From positions 164,257,252-164,321,251 of the forward strand of contig NC_080540.1 in NCBI RefSeq assembly GCF_028640845.1: 64,000 nt of DNA, written 5' to 3'. Each line of letters starts with the position of its first letter. The stretch's first letter is position 1. This DNA comes from Ahaetulla prasina. Lineage: Eukaryota > Chordata > Lepidosauria > Squamata > Colubridae. The notes under the pieces are model-generated. The model saw only the letters and a list, made by a program, of their open reading frames with translations, did no database searches and was not told where the DNA came from. The position numbers and the translations under genes are program-made. Of this stretch, positions 53,701-58,424 are shown piece by piece.

Positions 53701-54633
53701 CATGTGTGCATGAGGAACAGGCTCCTCCTGTTCCTCTGCCTCTCTGCTGTCTGCCTCTGGAGGTTCCAGAATCCGTGCATCGCTCCCAGATGGTCCTGGC
53801 CCCATCTCTGCCTCTGACACAGAGCCCTCGTCCGGGACTTCCCCAGGGTCCAGGACTGGCCCATGGTCCTCCCCAGCTTCCTCATTGTCTGACTCCGCTG
53901 CTAGCTCCACCAGCTGTTGGTGGACCACAACAGTTGCAAAGTTCTTATTGTTTTATTTTCACTTCATTTCTCTTCATTTTATAGAGCCCTAAACAGGAAA
54001 AAAAGACCAAATAAGAGGTCCATTTAGAGCAGCAGATATGCCCAACTGTTGCCAAACATGTATGTTGGCTCTGATTGGGAATCCAGCACATTTTGGGGAC
54101 ACCATGTTCTGTAACGTTTTATAGCAAGATCTTGTTTTATTGTATAGTCAGATATGCAAATCTTTCTTCCTTCTCCGCATATCAGTAGCTGCAAAAGGCA
54201 CTCTGGGACATACAGTATTGAAAATTCTGGGTCTATGAGCCTTTGACAAGCAACATCCTTCAAGTCTGGGCTACCTTGGGTTGCCTCCACGAGTTGAGGG
54301 GCCTGAGAAGCAAAACTGCCAGAGCCAGATTCTCCATCCCGATATAGGCTAAGCCTGCAATTCAAAGTCTCTCCAGTGCTGCCTTCAACACTGCTGAGAC
54401 TCTGGGAATGTTATTGTGCTGATGGGCTCCTGATTATGTTGGGACATATATATGGCTGATCTTGCTGACCCAGATCTAAGCACGTGATTAACTGCAATTC
54501 TTGTATCATTTTGTCTCGTGATAGTTCGTTCCTTTCTAGCTGTTCTATTTCTCTTGACATAGACATCATTTTCTTTTTCCAGAAGACCTTCTGGGGGCTA
54601 GTGACTCCACGTTCCTGGTCTTGCCACCCATAA
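14707..54633 (+). CDS. SOAT2: SOAT2, tandem copy B, complete 15-exon gene (524 aa)
   Basis: Sterol O-acyltransferase 2 (ACAT2), an ER-membrane MBOAT enzyme making cholesteryl esters from cholesterol and acyl-CoA. Fifteen exons (14707-14782, 15875-15933, 16502-16629, 16851-16907, 27969-28076, 35615-35897, 37083-37158, 38519-38600, 38791-38836, 45813-45942, 48754-48851, 49846-49944, 50342-50477, 52080-52225, 54583-54633) total 1575 nt, i.e. 524 residues, close to the human protein (about 522). All junctions are GT-AG with matching phases and no in-frame stop. Residues 1-90 are the cytosolic N-terminus, followed by [13 protein letters not shown] and the first membrane segment after [19 protein letters not shown] lies at 379-385 and the catalytic His at 436 (HEY). 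TPRSWSCHP ends the chain. Introns 4, 5, 9 and 10 are swollen by transposons. Confidence 0.96.
15875..15933 (+). CDS. SOAT2: SOAT2 copy B, exon 2
   Basis: 59 nt, phase 1 to 0, acceptor ttctctag, donor GTAATA. It encodes [19 protein letters not shown], matching the human QWTRHMEAVK region across the exon 2/3 junction. Confidence 0.88.
16502..16629 (+). CDS. SOAT2: SOAT2 copy B, exon 3
   Basis: 128 nt, phase 0 to 2. It encodes [20 protein letters not shown] and following residues, an amphipathic helix equivalent to the human segment that helps tetramerisation. The donor GTGGAA at 16630 is weak by sequence but is the only nearby GT giving phase 2, which exon 4 requires. Confidence 0.83.
16640..16785 (+). 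mobile_element. 5'-truncated Sauria-type SINE in intron 3
   Basis: It contains gatgagcaccgcctcctatagt and ends in ctcttttacctttacct. This matches, in opposite orientation, the SINE at 10888-11241 and, in the same orientation, the end of the one at 37247. It begins about 10 bp after the exon 3 donor. Confidence 0.65.
16851..16907 (+). CDS. SOAT2: SOAT2 copy B, exon 4
   Basis: 57 nt, phase 2 to 2, acceptor cttgcag, donor GTAAGT. It encodes [18 protein letters not shown], the conserved basic stretch before the first transmembrane helix (human KQKVFIIRKSLLDE). Confidence 0.93.
17168..17347. repeat. Foldback from local inverted duplication
   Basis: The arms ggctcaagccagtctccagc and onward (17168-17198) and its reverse complement (17317-17347) enclose about 120 bp. 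That interior is itself an inverted copy of 17400-17470 (the gaaacattca...ggatgct block). A piece of the coding region was therefore duplicated in reverse next to the left end. Confidence 0.75.
17409..17890 (+). pseudogene. Degraded orphan coding block inside the ITR element
   Basis: One frame runs from 17409 to about 17745 with two stops. It reads [33 protein letters not shown], a TAG, then [21 protein letters not shown] shift then gives [20 protein letters not shown] and PSITSSGR. The pattern [21 protein letters not shown]...FYWxxxxDICWVP looks like a compact, Trp-rich conserved domain that I have seen in orphan proteins but cannot name. Stops and a frameshift show it is no longer coding. 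Confidence 0.5.
17953..18216 (+). mobile_element. tRNA-derived SINE with an L2-type 3' tail
   Basis: A box TGGCTCAACAG and a near-perfect B box GGTTCAAGTCCC are visible, then the shared body (gaggacccagattgttgggg). The 3' end gccgccctgagtcttcggag is shared with the 3' termini of the L2 LINEs at 30826-30860 and 55479-55510 (reverse strand), followed by an A run. Confidence 0.85.
18540..18885 (+). mobile_element. Rex1-type LINE 3' end with (TTCTA)n tail
   Basis: Only the 3' UTR is present. It matches 19360-19640 in reverse complement (acaaattccttgtatgtcca...ttggccaataaaa) and ends in about 13 TTCTA units at 18819-18882. Confidence 0.85.
18819..18882. repeat. (TTCTA)n microsatellite at LINE tail
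   Basis: A perfect pentanucleotide array beginning immediately at the LINE 3' end, consistent with microsatellite seeding by LINE tails known from snakes. Confidence 0.93.
19344..21925 (-). mobile_element. Rex1/Babar-type LINE, 5'-truncated, minus strand
   Basis: The 3' end (tagaa repeats) is at 19344 and the body runs to about 21925. One continuous minus-strand frame from 21847 to 19625 encodes an endonuclease C-terminal part ([25 protein letters not shown]), then RT with [55 protein letters not shown] and [10 protein letters not shown], and a thumb/C-terminal part. It is interrupted by in-frame stops near 20835, 20239 and 20062 but by no frameshift. Confidence 0.87.
19625..21847 (-). pseudogene. 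Rex1-type LINE ORF2, three nonsense codons
   Basis: The three open stretches 21847-20834, 20809-20240 and 20005-19625 are in the same frame, so single-base nonsense changes rather than indels broke it. This is the reverse transcriptase of a non-LTR retrotransposon; FADD is the catalytic box. The 5' part of the endonuclease is missing through truncation. Confidence 0.87.
22073..22089 (+). repeat. L1 target-site duplication, left copy
   Basis: aaatgactatatctctg, 17 bp, repeated exactly at 27410-27426. Confidence 0.95.
22740..23909 (+). pseudogene. L1 ORF1 (RNA-binding chaperone), nonsense at 23037
   Basis: The single frame from ATG 22740 to TAA 23907 is interrupted by TAA at 23037-23039, between the N-terminal coiled-coil part ([20 protein letters not shown]) and the rest. 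Downstream are the coiled-coil end, the RRM-like block ([35 protein letters not shown]) and the C-terminal domain ([17 protein letters not shown]). L1 ORF1p trimers coat L1 RNA. Apart from this codon the protein is full length. Confidence 0.9.
23899..26850 (+). pseudogene. L1 ORF2 (endonuclease-RT), disrupted
   Basis: ATG 23899 overlaps the ORF1 stop by 11 nt. The APE-type endonuclease is seen as [22 protein letters not shown] and LMGDWN. A frameshift falls near 24065 (A run). A deletion near 24330 removes the rest of the endonuclease. RT follows with [32 protein letters not shown], a T-run frameshift near 24870, [22 protein letters not shown] and FADDLVV. A further shift occurs near 25905. 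The C-terminal [18 protein letters not shown] motif and stop at 26848 complete it. Confidence 0.92.
27410..27426 (+). repeat. L1 target-site duplication, right copy
   Basis: Exact repeat of 22073-22089, directly after the A tail. Confidence 0.95.
27969..28076 (+). CDS. SOAT2: SOAT2 copy B, exon 5 (TM1)
   Basis: 108 nt, phase 2 to 2, acceptor ttttacag, donor GTATGA. It encodes [20 protein letters not shown] and the first membrane helix, ending in VDSIDEG, matching SOAT family EVxHxRTIYHMF...DEG. Confidence 0.96.
28077..28569. other. Intron 5, left part, no feature seen
   Basis: Contains a short direct repeat (gctgggaatatgatgctatt twice at about 28130-28190). No gene or recognisable transposon. 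Confidence 0.5.
28578..30008. mobile_element. hAT-type element, 1.4 kb, with 8-bp TSD, nested CR1 tail
   Basis: The left end reads CACAGGTGAAATTTAGCCGG and the right end has GAACCGGCAGGG...GAATTTCACCCCTG. Perfect target duplications agagagat lie at 28570-28577 and 30009-30016. The right half has imperfect tandem repeats of a unit containing ccacccagtcacatgaccat (29880-29975). A CR1-like 3' end lies inside. No transposase is visible, so it is non-autonomous. Confidence 0.8.
29490..29700 (+). mobile_element. CR1-like LINE 3' end
   Basis: Reads [11 protein letters not shown] and [17 protein letters not shown] residues, followed by a tail with a few ttcta units. The 3' end is similar to the CR1 remnant at 5711-5815. 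Confidence 0.7.
30795..34245 (-). mobile_element. GC-rich L2-type LINE, nearly full length, minus strand
   Basis: The 3' end, with ataccgcccttctcccgaag, is at about 30825 and the 5' end near 34245. The minus strand encodes an endonuclease ([31 protein letters not shown]) in a 445-residue open frame (34231-32894), then RT ([42 protein letters not shown]) broken by frameshifts around 32890, 32660, 32270, 31990 and 31300. It is a sister of the copy at 55440-58077. Confidence 0.88.
32894..34231 (-). pseudogene. L2 LINE endonuclease-containing open segment
   Basis: 445 codons. The N-terminal part is low complexity and Gly/Arg-rich. The APE endonuclease follows from about residue 150, with [24 protein letters not shown] and a TLDLIYISG block; the usual SDH is here WPDH. 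The frame shifts before the RT, so this copy cannot make the complete protein. Confidence 0.8.
34343..35614. other. Intron 5, right part, no gene seen
   Basis: About 1.3 kb of AT-rich unique-looking sequence between the hAT right end and exon 6. Short tandem similarity occurs at 34640-34710 (two ggtagcagag...atagccatacag units). No coding or clear mobile signal. Confidence 0.5.
35615..35897 (+). CDS. SOAT2: SOAT2 copy B, exon 6 (TM2-TM4 region)
   Basis: 283 nt, phase 2 to 0, acceptor cttccacag, donor GTATGA. It encodes [34 protein letters not shown] and [10 protein letters not shown]; the human equivalents are FGQLPLAL, LLAPYQALRLW and ASRCVLVFEQ. Longest exon, highly hydrophobic. Confidence 0.96.
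36296..36808 (-). mobile_element. Solo LTR, 513 bp, 5-bp TSD gtatg
   Basis: It starts TGTTCTGTCC on the plus strand and ends GACACAACA, i.e. TG...CA, with target repeats gtatg at 36291-36295 and 36809-36813. Minus orientation is favoured by similarity of the TGTTGTG start to the LTR at 53356. A gypsy-type or ERV origin is not resolvable without the internal region. Confidence 0.75.
37083..37158 (+). CDS. SOAT2: SOAT2 copy B, exon 7
   Basis: 76 nt, phase 0 to 1, donor GTGAGT. It encodes [20 protein letters not shown]; human SOAT2 has [16 protein letters not shown]. Confidence 0.97.
37247..37565 (+). mobile_element. Sauria-type SINE in intron 7
   Basis: tRNA-like head with A box TGGTGCCTCAGTGAC and B-box-like GAGTTGAATCCC; tail atttacctttaccttta with ACCTTT units. 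Confidence 0.88.
37566..38114. other. Intron 7, middle, no feature seen
   Basis: AT-rich; a short TTTA repeat at 37858-37875. No gene or clear element. Confidence 0.5.
38115..38345 (+). mobile_element. tRNA-derived SINE (GGACCCAGATTGTTGGGG family)
   Basis: A-box-like TGGCACAGTG, body gaggacccagattgttgggg, then gagggggctgtaaaggttta and a gctattgatattgct tail. Same family as 13885. Confidence 0.85.
38519..38600 (+). CDS. SOAT2: SOAT2 copy B, exon 8
   Basis: 82 nt, phase 1 to 2, acceptor aatccag, donor GTAATT. It encodes [20 protein letters not shown], nearly the human [20 protein letters not shown]. Confidence 0.97.
38791..38836 (+). CDS. SOAT2: SOAT2 copy B, exon 9
   Basis: 46 nt, phase 2 to 0, acceptor ccttatag, donor GTGAGA. 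It encodes [16 protein letters not shown], parallel to human RTPYVRWNYVAKNFAQ. Confidence 0.95.
39116..39244 (-). repeat. BovB/RTE-type 3' end fragment
   Basis: gttgttagttgcgaagtcgtgtccaa... is the reverse complement of the 'gacacgac' terminal segment typical of BovB and BovB-derived SINEs. The DIRS element begins inside or at its right end. Confidence 0.6.
39245..39365 (+). repeat. DIRS left inverted terminal repeat
   Basis: Outer extension ttctccatagtgtggc (39245-39260), then gatgggaggcgccatttggg through gacgttccccagc. Its core is the reverse complement of 45234-45337. Confidence 0.93.
40345..42079 (+). pseudogene. DIRS gag-like ORF (one-base slip in a G run)
   Basis: ATG 40345 opens a 872-codon frame. 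The first about 525 residues are gag-like: Pro/Ala-rich N-terminus, acidic middle, and an Ala-rich helical block ([20 protein letters not shown]) followed by a basic tail. An 11-G run at 41915-41925 slips the frame. With the other phase the basic tail continues to a stop at about 42079, the expected gag end. Gag proteins package the RNA; this one is fused in frame to RT by the slip. Confidence 0.8.
42080..43961 (+). pseudogene. DIRS reverse transcriptase-RNase H, one frameshift
   Basis: The RT runs in the frame ending at 42963: [52 protein letters not shown] and QCYLDDLLI (YLDD active site). A one-base shift near 42945 moves to the frame ending at 43961. That frame carries RNase [43 protein letters not shown] and [15 protein letters not shown], followed by the DIRS-specific methyltransferase-like tail ([30 protein letters not shown]). 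Identity is clear; activity is lost through the shift. Confidence 0.92.
43900..45021 (+). pseudogene. DIRS tyrosine recombinase, one frameshift
   Basis: Core-binding domain in the frame ending at 44329 ([38 protein letters not shown]). A one-base loss at about 44299 shifts to the frame ending at 45021. That frame holds the catalytic domain: [13 protein letters not shown] (first Arg), [13 protein letters not shown] (His-x-x-Arg) and IRHYRLDAY (Tyr nucleophile). This enzyme would integrate circular DIRS cDNA. It overlaps the RNase H ORF by about 60 nt, usual for the family. Confidence 0.92.
45048..45135 (+). repeat. DIRS internal complementary region
   Basis: The left part (cctcccatcgccacactatg) is the reverse complement of the left terminus and the right part (agggacgttggtcttaccgt and onward) that of the right terminus. 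They meet at ggagaaggg. Confidence 0.95.
45234..45382 (+). repeat. DIRS right inverted terminal repeat
   Basis: gctggggaacatcaccaggg to cgcctcccatcgc, plus the unique outer extension ccctatgagaaaggacgtat to cgtcccttctc. Confidence 0.93.
45813..45942 (+). CDS. SOAT2: SOAT2 copy B, exon 10
   Basis: 130 nt, phase 0 to 1, acceptor tgtcccacag, donor GTATGT. It encodes [20 protein letters not shown] and [18 protein letters not shown]; the human counterpart is LGCVLYACFILGRLCVPVF... LPG. Confidence 0.95.
46097..46493 (+). mobile_element. Non-autonomous repeat with ACAGGTAGT / ACTACCTGT-type ends
   Basis: It begins acaggtagttctcaacatac and ends gtaagtctaggattatctgt, an imperfect inverted pair. Other, decayed members lie at 1-262, 15240-15436, 47130-47300 and 49073-49425. 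Confidence 0.65.
46308..47105 (+). repeat. Local tandem duplication, unit A
   Basis: It aligns with 47137-47665: shared segments include ttctgaccagcaaaatcaat, tatataaatttaat...agttacctca and ctgttcaaattgtcaaa..tc. Unit A carries the palindromic MITE; unit B does not. Confidence 0.75.
46600..46981. mobile_element. Palindromic MITE with CCGTATATACTCGA ends
   Basis: The left end ccgtatatactcgaatataa and right end ttatactcgagtatatacgg are inverted repeats. The inner segments repeat tcgagtataagccgag several times in both orientations, and the interior is GC-rich. TA-rich target. Unit B of the local duplication lacks it, giving an empty site near 47390. Confidence 0.8.
47137..47665 (+). repeat. 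Local tandem duplication, unit B
   Basis: Counterpart of 46308-47105 without the palindromic element. No coding function seen; the following 200 bp look coding-derived, but I could not assign them. Confidence 0.7.
47928..48062. mobile_element. hAT MITE, 135-bp near-perfect hairpin
   Basis: The arms of about 62 nt (caggggtatccaaacttggt...; reverse complement on the right) meet at cagcaaagctg-like centre bases. Perfect 8-bp target duplications gtctaaat lie at 47920-47927 and 48063-48070. Confidence 0.95.
48071..48753. other. Intron 10, right part
   Basis: No gene. A foldback-family repeat (gaagcttcttcgatgagaag, 48490-48600) resembles the copy-A-specific segment at 1868-1960. The rest is unassigned. 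Confidence 0.5.
48754..48851 (+). CDS. SOAT2: SOAT2 copy B, exon 11
   Basis: 98 nt, phase 1 to 0, acceptor tcgttcag, donor GTGATA. It encodes [20 protein letters not shown] and RSFYK, the start of the FYxDWWN motif completed by exon 12. Confidence 0.96.
49846..49944 (+). CDS. SOAT2: SOAT2 copy B, exon 12 (DWWN)
   Basis: 99 nt, phase 0 to 0, donor [26 protein letters not shown], then [13 protein letters not shown]. The RLLN here replaces the RTWN of human (RSWN in copy A), a change of a conserved Trp. Confidence 0.96.
50342..50477 (+). CDS. SOAT2: SOAT2 copy B, exon 13 (catalytic His436)
   Basis: 136 nt, phase 0 to 1. SAASHEY carries the catalytic His. The donor is GTTAGT, weaker than the GTAAGT of copy A. 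Confidence 0.95.
50585..50735 (+). mobile_element. 5'-truncated tRNA-SINE in intron 13 of copy B
   Basis: Contains tccctccgaggtcggtaaaa, gaggacccagattgttgggg and the gctcttgctatt tail. Not present at the matching place in copy A, although that region of A is rearranged. Confidence 0.8.
51285..51925 (-). mobile_element. LINE 3' fragment in intron 13, copy B only
   Basis: The minus strand gives a 140-codon open stretch with [20 protein letters not shown] and TLPDSVISF, the C-terminal WN-LP block of CR1/L2/Jockey-like ORF2. The 3' end has an ATTTATTCATT repeat at 51415. Copy A aligns across with no such sequence. Confidence 0.7.
52080..52225 (+). CDS. SOAT2: SOAT2 copy B, exon 14
   Basis: 146 nt, phase 1 to 0, donor [26 protein letters not shown]... 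[17 protein letters not shown]. Confidence 0.96.
52480..52730 (-). repeat. RTE/BovB-like LINE fragment (copy B)
   Basis: Counterpart of 2940-3180, reading [20 protein letters not shown] on the minus strand. Shared by both copies. Confidence 0.5.
53356..53932 (-). mobile_element. Solo-LTR-like insertion, 577 bp, copy B only
   Basis: Copy A has the empty site (gaatgttgcaaag); copy B has gttg on both sides of the insert. The minus strand begins TGTTGTGGTCCACC and ends GGTTACAATAC. A 98-codon Glu/Asp/Pro-rich open stretch (53928-53632) lies within, unlikely to be a conserved protein. 4-bp duplication fits an LTR retroelement. Confidence 0.78.
54583..54633 (+). CDS. SOAT2: SOAT2 copy B, exon 15 with stop
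   Basis: 51 nt; [16 protein letters not shown] then TAA. Identical protein to copy A exon 15. Confidence 0.96.
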   Translation, partial: KTFWGLVTPRSWSCHP

Positions 54634-55302
54634 GCAACTATTTCCAGCTGAACCCCAGCCTTCTGCTTTGCTTCCAAAATGATATACAACAAAGATATAC
54701 ATGACTCTGCTGCTACGACAACAAGGACTCTCAGCACATCGTGCGTTTCCTCCACTCCCTCCATGGAAAGCTGTATTTGGAAATTCCTTACCTGAGGGTG
54801 CTAAAATTTGGTTTGAGGGTTCAAAGGCTCTCATCTAGTGGAGGCAGAACATCTACAAAGATCCCTGCTGTGTCAAGTTCATGGGGCTTCTTAGGGCTCA
54901 AATTCCAGGGGGAAAGGGCTCAGGAAAATTTATAAATGACAATCTTTGTTTGCCACCAAGACTTACAAAATCATCTGCCTTTCTTAACCTACTTAAAAAA
55001 ACATGAGAGCTCCATCTTGAAATGTAGTTATCCCACCTCCCAGAGTTTAATCCAAACTCTGTTGGGTTTAGATCAACAGGCAGCTTTCCAGATACAGGTG
55101 AAATCCAGCTCCCAGCAGATCCACGATGGGAGTTAGAGTTCAACAATATCAGAATTACTGCTTATATTTCCTACTTTTAGATTTTCATTCAACATTTTGT
55201 CTCCAGCAGTGCAAGAAGGGAACCTGAATTACAACCAGCAATATCCATTCCATATCTACTGTATTATGTGAACGATTTTTTTAAACTAAATTTGGAAATA
55301 AA
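54634..55302 (+). promoter_or_regulatory. SOAT2 copy B 3' UTR candidate with AATAAA
   Basis: AATAAA at 55297-55302 aligns with that of copy A. Conserved alignment on both sides. Confidence 0.45.
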
Positions 55303-55439
55303 AACAGATTATGTTAAATCAATCTTATTTCATTATTTGACAGTGACTAAATTAGTAGACTAGCAAAATTTTGCATAGTAATGTATATACTTATACTTCA
55401 GCAAGACATTCAACAAAGCAGACCACAATCTACTTATTT

Positions 55440-58077
55440 ATTTATTTTATTTATTTATTTTATTTGATTTTTATACCGCCCTTCTCCCGAAGGACTCAGG
55501 GCGGTGTACAGGCATAATAAAAAACCGGCAATACAATATACAGATTTAAAATACGATTTAAAAAACTTATTTAAATTAGCCCAATGATTAAAATTTACCA
55601 TACTAAAACCCCGTTTAAAATTAATAAATTTAAGATTAAAATCCCGATTTAAGCCAGCCCCGCGCGAATAAAAAGGTGAGTCTTAAGTTCGCGACAAAAT
55701 GTCCGAAGGTCAGGTATTTGGCGTAAACCCGGGGGAAGCTCGTTCCAGAGTGTGGGAGCCCCCACAGAGAAGGCCCTTCCCCTGGGGGCCGCCAGCTGAC
55801 ATTGTTTGGCGGACGGCACCCTGAGAAGTCCCTCTCTGTGGGAGCGTACGGGTCGGTGGGAGGCGTATGGTAACAGCAGGCGGTCCCGTAAGTACCCAGG
55901 TCCTAAGCCATGGAGTGCTTTAAAGGTCATAACCAACACCTTAAAGTGCACCCGGAAGGCCACAGGCAGCCAGTGCAGTCTGCGCAGGAGCGGTGTTACA
56001 TGGGAGCTACGTGTAGCTCCCTCTATCACCCGCGCAGCTGCATTCTGGACTAACTGAAGCCTCCGAGCGCACTTCAGGGGGAGCCCCATGTAGAGAGCAT
56101 TACAGTAATCCAAGCGAGAGGTAGCAGGCGCGCGAGTGACTGTGCATAAGGCATCCCGATCAAGGAAGGGGCGCAACTGCCGGACCAGGCGAACCTGGTG
56201 GAAGGCCCTCCTGGAGACGGCCGTCAAATGGTCTTCAAACGACAGCCGATCATCCAGAAGGACACCCAAGTTGCGCACCCTATCCTTTGGGGCCAGTAAC
56301 TCGCCTCCAACAGCCAGCCGCGGCTGCAGCTGACTGAATCGGGGTGCCGGCATCCACAGCCACTCCGTCTTGGAGGGATTAAGCTTGAGCCTGTTTCTCC
56401 CCATCCAGACCCGTACAGCCTCCAAACACCGGGACAGCACTTCAACAACTTCATTGGGGTGGTCCGGGGTGGAAAAGTACAGCTGGGTGTCGTCAGCATA
56501 CTGCTGGTATCTCACCCCGAAACCACTGATGATCTCACCCAACGGCTTCATGTAGATGTTGAACAGCAGGGGTGAGAGAATCGACCCCTGTGGGACCCCA
56601 CAAGTGAGGCCCCTCGCGGTCGACCTCTGCCCCCCTGTCAACACCGTCTGCGACCGGTCGGAGAGATAGGAGGAGAACCACCGGTATACGGTGCCTCCCA
56701 CTCCCAATCCCCCCAACCGGCGCAGCAGGATACCATGATCGATGGTATCGAACGCCGCTGAGAGGTCTAATAGGACCAGGGCAGAGGAATATCCCCTGTC
56801 CCTGGCCCTCCAGAGATCATCCACCAATGCGACCAAAGCTGTCTCCGTGCTGTATCCGGGTCGGAAGCCGGACTGGAACGGGTCTAGATAGACATCTTCA
56901 TCCAGGTGTTGGGGCAGCTGTCGCGCCACGGCACTCTCTACAACCTTCGCAACAAAGCGAAGGTTGGAGACTGGACGATAGTTACCCAAAATAGCTGGGT
57001 CCAAAGAGGGCTTCTTAAGGAGGGGTCTCACCACCGCCTCTTTCAAGGTGGCAGGGAAAACCCCATCCAACAAAGAAGCATTGATAATCCTCTGGAGCCA
57101 GCCTCGTGTCACCGCCTGAGTGGCCAGTACCAGCCAGGAAGGGCACGGGTCCAGTAAACATGTCGTGCCGTGAAGCCTCCCCAACAACCTGTCCACGTCC
57201 TCGGGAGCCACAGGGTCAAACTCATCCCAAATGTGCTCAACAAGACGTGCCTCCTCTCCCTCGCTTGGATCATCCCAAATTCGGTCCAGACCGTCCCTCA
57301 GCTGAGCGATTTTATCGTATAGATAACCACTAAACTCCTCGGCTCGTCCCTGCAAAGGGTCATCCCGCACCTCCTGATGTAGGAGAGAGCGGGTCACCCG
57401 AAACAGGGCGGCCGGGCAGTTATCTGCCGACGCAATGAGGGTGGAGGCGTAGGAGCGCCTCGCTTCCCTCATTGCCACTAGGTAGGTCCTAGTATAGGTC
57501 CTAACTAGTGTCCGATCAGCTTCGGAGCGACTGGACCTCCAGGTGCTCTCTAGGCGTCTTCTCCGGCGTTTCATCTCCCTCAGCCCCTCGGAGAACCAAG
57601 GGGCCGGACGAGATCTACGCCGGGTCAGAGGCCGCAAAGGCGCGACACGATCCAGGGCCCCGGCCGCGGCCTGCTCCCAGGCCACGACCAGTTCCTCAGT
57701 CGTGCCGTGGGCCAGATCCTCAGGGAATGGCCCAAGCTCCGTCTGGAACCTCTCAGGGTCCATCAGGCGCCTGGGACGGAACCACCGTATAGGTTCCGTC
57801 TCCCTGCGGTGGTGAATAGCGGTTCGGAAGTCTAGGCGAAGGAGAAAATGATCCGACCATGACATTGGTTCTGTTACTAAATCATCTAATACCAGATCAT
57901 TTAACCACTGTCCAGAGATATAAATCAGATCTAGCATGCCTCCCCCTGTGTGCGTAGGGCCATCATTTACTCGGATCAGGTCCAGGGCCGTCATGGAAGC
58001 CTGGAAGCCTGGAACTCCCGAGCTGCCGTCGACGACAGGCCAACTGATGGCAAGTTGAAATCCCCCATAACTATAAG
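55440..58077 (-). mobile_element. L2-type LINE insertion, 5'-truncated, intact RT frame
   Basis: The 3' end lies at a TTTA repeat near 55440 (ataccgcccttctcccgaag at 55477) and the truncated 5' end near 58077. It interrupts the CR1 exactly where copy A is continuous (gtagaccatgtggtaaacta at 5406), so it inserted after the duplication. It is closely related to the element at 30795. Confidence 0.92.
55649..57994 (-). CDS. L2 LINE ORF2, 781-codon open frame (5'-truncated)
   Basis: Uninterrupted from the endonuclease C-terminal part ([32 protein letters not shown] with the catalytic SDH) through the RT ([82 protein letters not shown]) to the C-terminal WNELPPGLRQ block. The copy lacks its endonuclease N-terminus and promoter, so it is not autonomous. 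The intact frame argues for a young insertion. The enzyme would copy L2 RNA and L2-tailed SINEs. Confidence 0.88.
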   Translation of the reverse strand: MTALDLIRVNDGPTHTGGGMLDLIYISGQWLNDLVLDDLVTEPMSWSDHFLLRLDFRTAIHHRRETEPIRWFRPRRLMDPERFQTELGPFPEDLAHGTTEELVVAWEQAAAGALDRVAPLRPLTRRRSRPAPWFSEGLREMKRRRRRLESTWRSSRSEADRTLVRTYTRTYLVAMREARRSYASTLIASADNCPAALFRVTRSLLHQEVRDDPLQGRAEEFSGYLYDKIAQLRDGLDRIWDDPSEGEEARLVEHIWDEFDPVAPEDVDRLLGRLHGTTCLLDPCPSWLVLATQAVTRGWLQRIINASLLDGVFPATLKEAVVRPLLKKPSLDPAILGNYRPVSNLRFVAKVVESAVARQLPQHLDEDVYLDPFQSGFRPGYSTETALVALVDDLWRARDRGYSSALVLLDLSAAFDTIDHGILLRRLGGLGVGGTVYRWFSSYLSDRSQTVLTGGQRSTARGLTCGVPQGSILSPLLFNIYMKPLGEIISGFGVRYQQYADDTQLYFSTPDHPNEVVEVLSRCLEAVRVWMGRNRLKLNPSKTEWLWMPAPRFSQLQPRLAVGGELLAPKDRVRNLGVLLDDRLSFEDHLTAVSRRAFHQVRLVRQLRPFLDRDALCTVTRAPATSRLDYCNALYMGLPLKCARRLQLVQNAAARVIEGATRSSHVTPLLRRLHWLPVAFRVHFKVLVMTFKALHGLGPGYLRDRLLLPYASHRPVRSHREGLLRVPSAKQCQLAAPRGRAFSVGAPTLWNELPPGLRQIPDLRTFCRELKTHLFIRAGLA

Positions 58078-58410
58078 TTATAGTTATGAAACTATAGAAG
58101 TAACTATAAGTTACTTCTTGGTAAACTAGAAAAATGTGGGATAGACAGCATCCCCACCAGTTAGATTTGTAACTGGCTGACAGACCATACTCAACGAGTA
58201 GTCCTTATTGGCACTACATCTACATGGAGGGAAGTAAGCAGTGGGGTAAGCCCAGTACTCTTCAATACCTTCAAAAATGGCTTAGACGATGGAATAAAAG
58301 TAGAATTCATCAAATTTGCTGATGACACTAAGCTGGCAGGAATAGCCAACACCCCAGGAAACAAGTTCAGGATCTAAAAGATCTTGACAGACTTGAACAA
58401 TGGACCTTAT

Positions 58411-58424
58411 CCAATAACATGAAA
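58411..58424 (+). repeat. TSD of HAL1-like L1, left copy
   Basis: caataacatgaaaa, matched by caacaacatgaaat at 61284-61297 (two mismatches). Confidence 0.7.

Larger units (their letters stand above)
49147..55302 (+). repeat. Segmental duplicate of 1-5292 (copy B side)
   Basis: It aligns from its first base with position 1 of the window (catttacaacctctgcaggt in both), continues through exons 12-15 and the 3' UTR, and on into the CR1 remnant. The left limit cannot be seen because copy A runs off the window. Roughly 5% mismatch by eye in the first kilobase. Confidence 0.95.

Noticed and set aside
53632..53928. A 98-residue acidic protein gene
   Set aside because: It lies wholly inside an insertion with 4-bp target repeats that copy A lacks, so it is treated as LTR sequence.
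53670..53984. Additional overlapping open stretches on both strands
   Set aside because: GC-rich shadows of the same LTR-like insertion.
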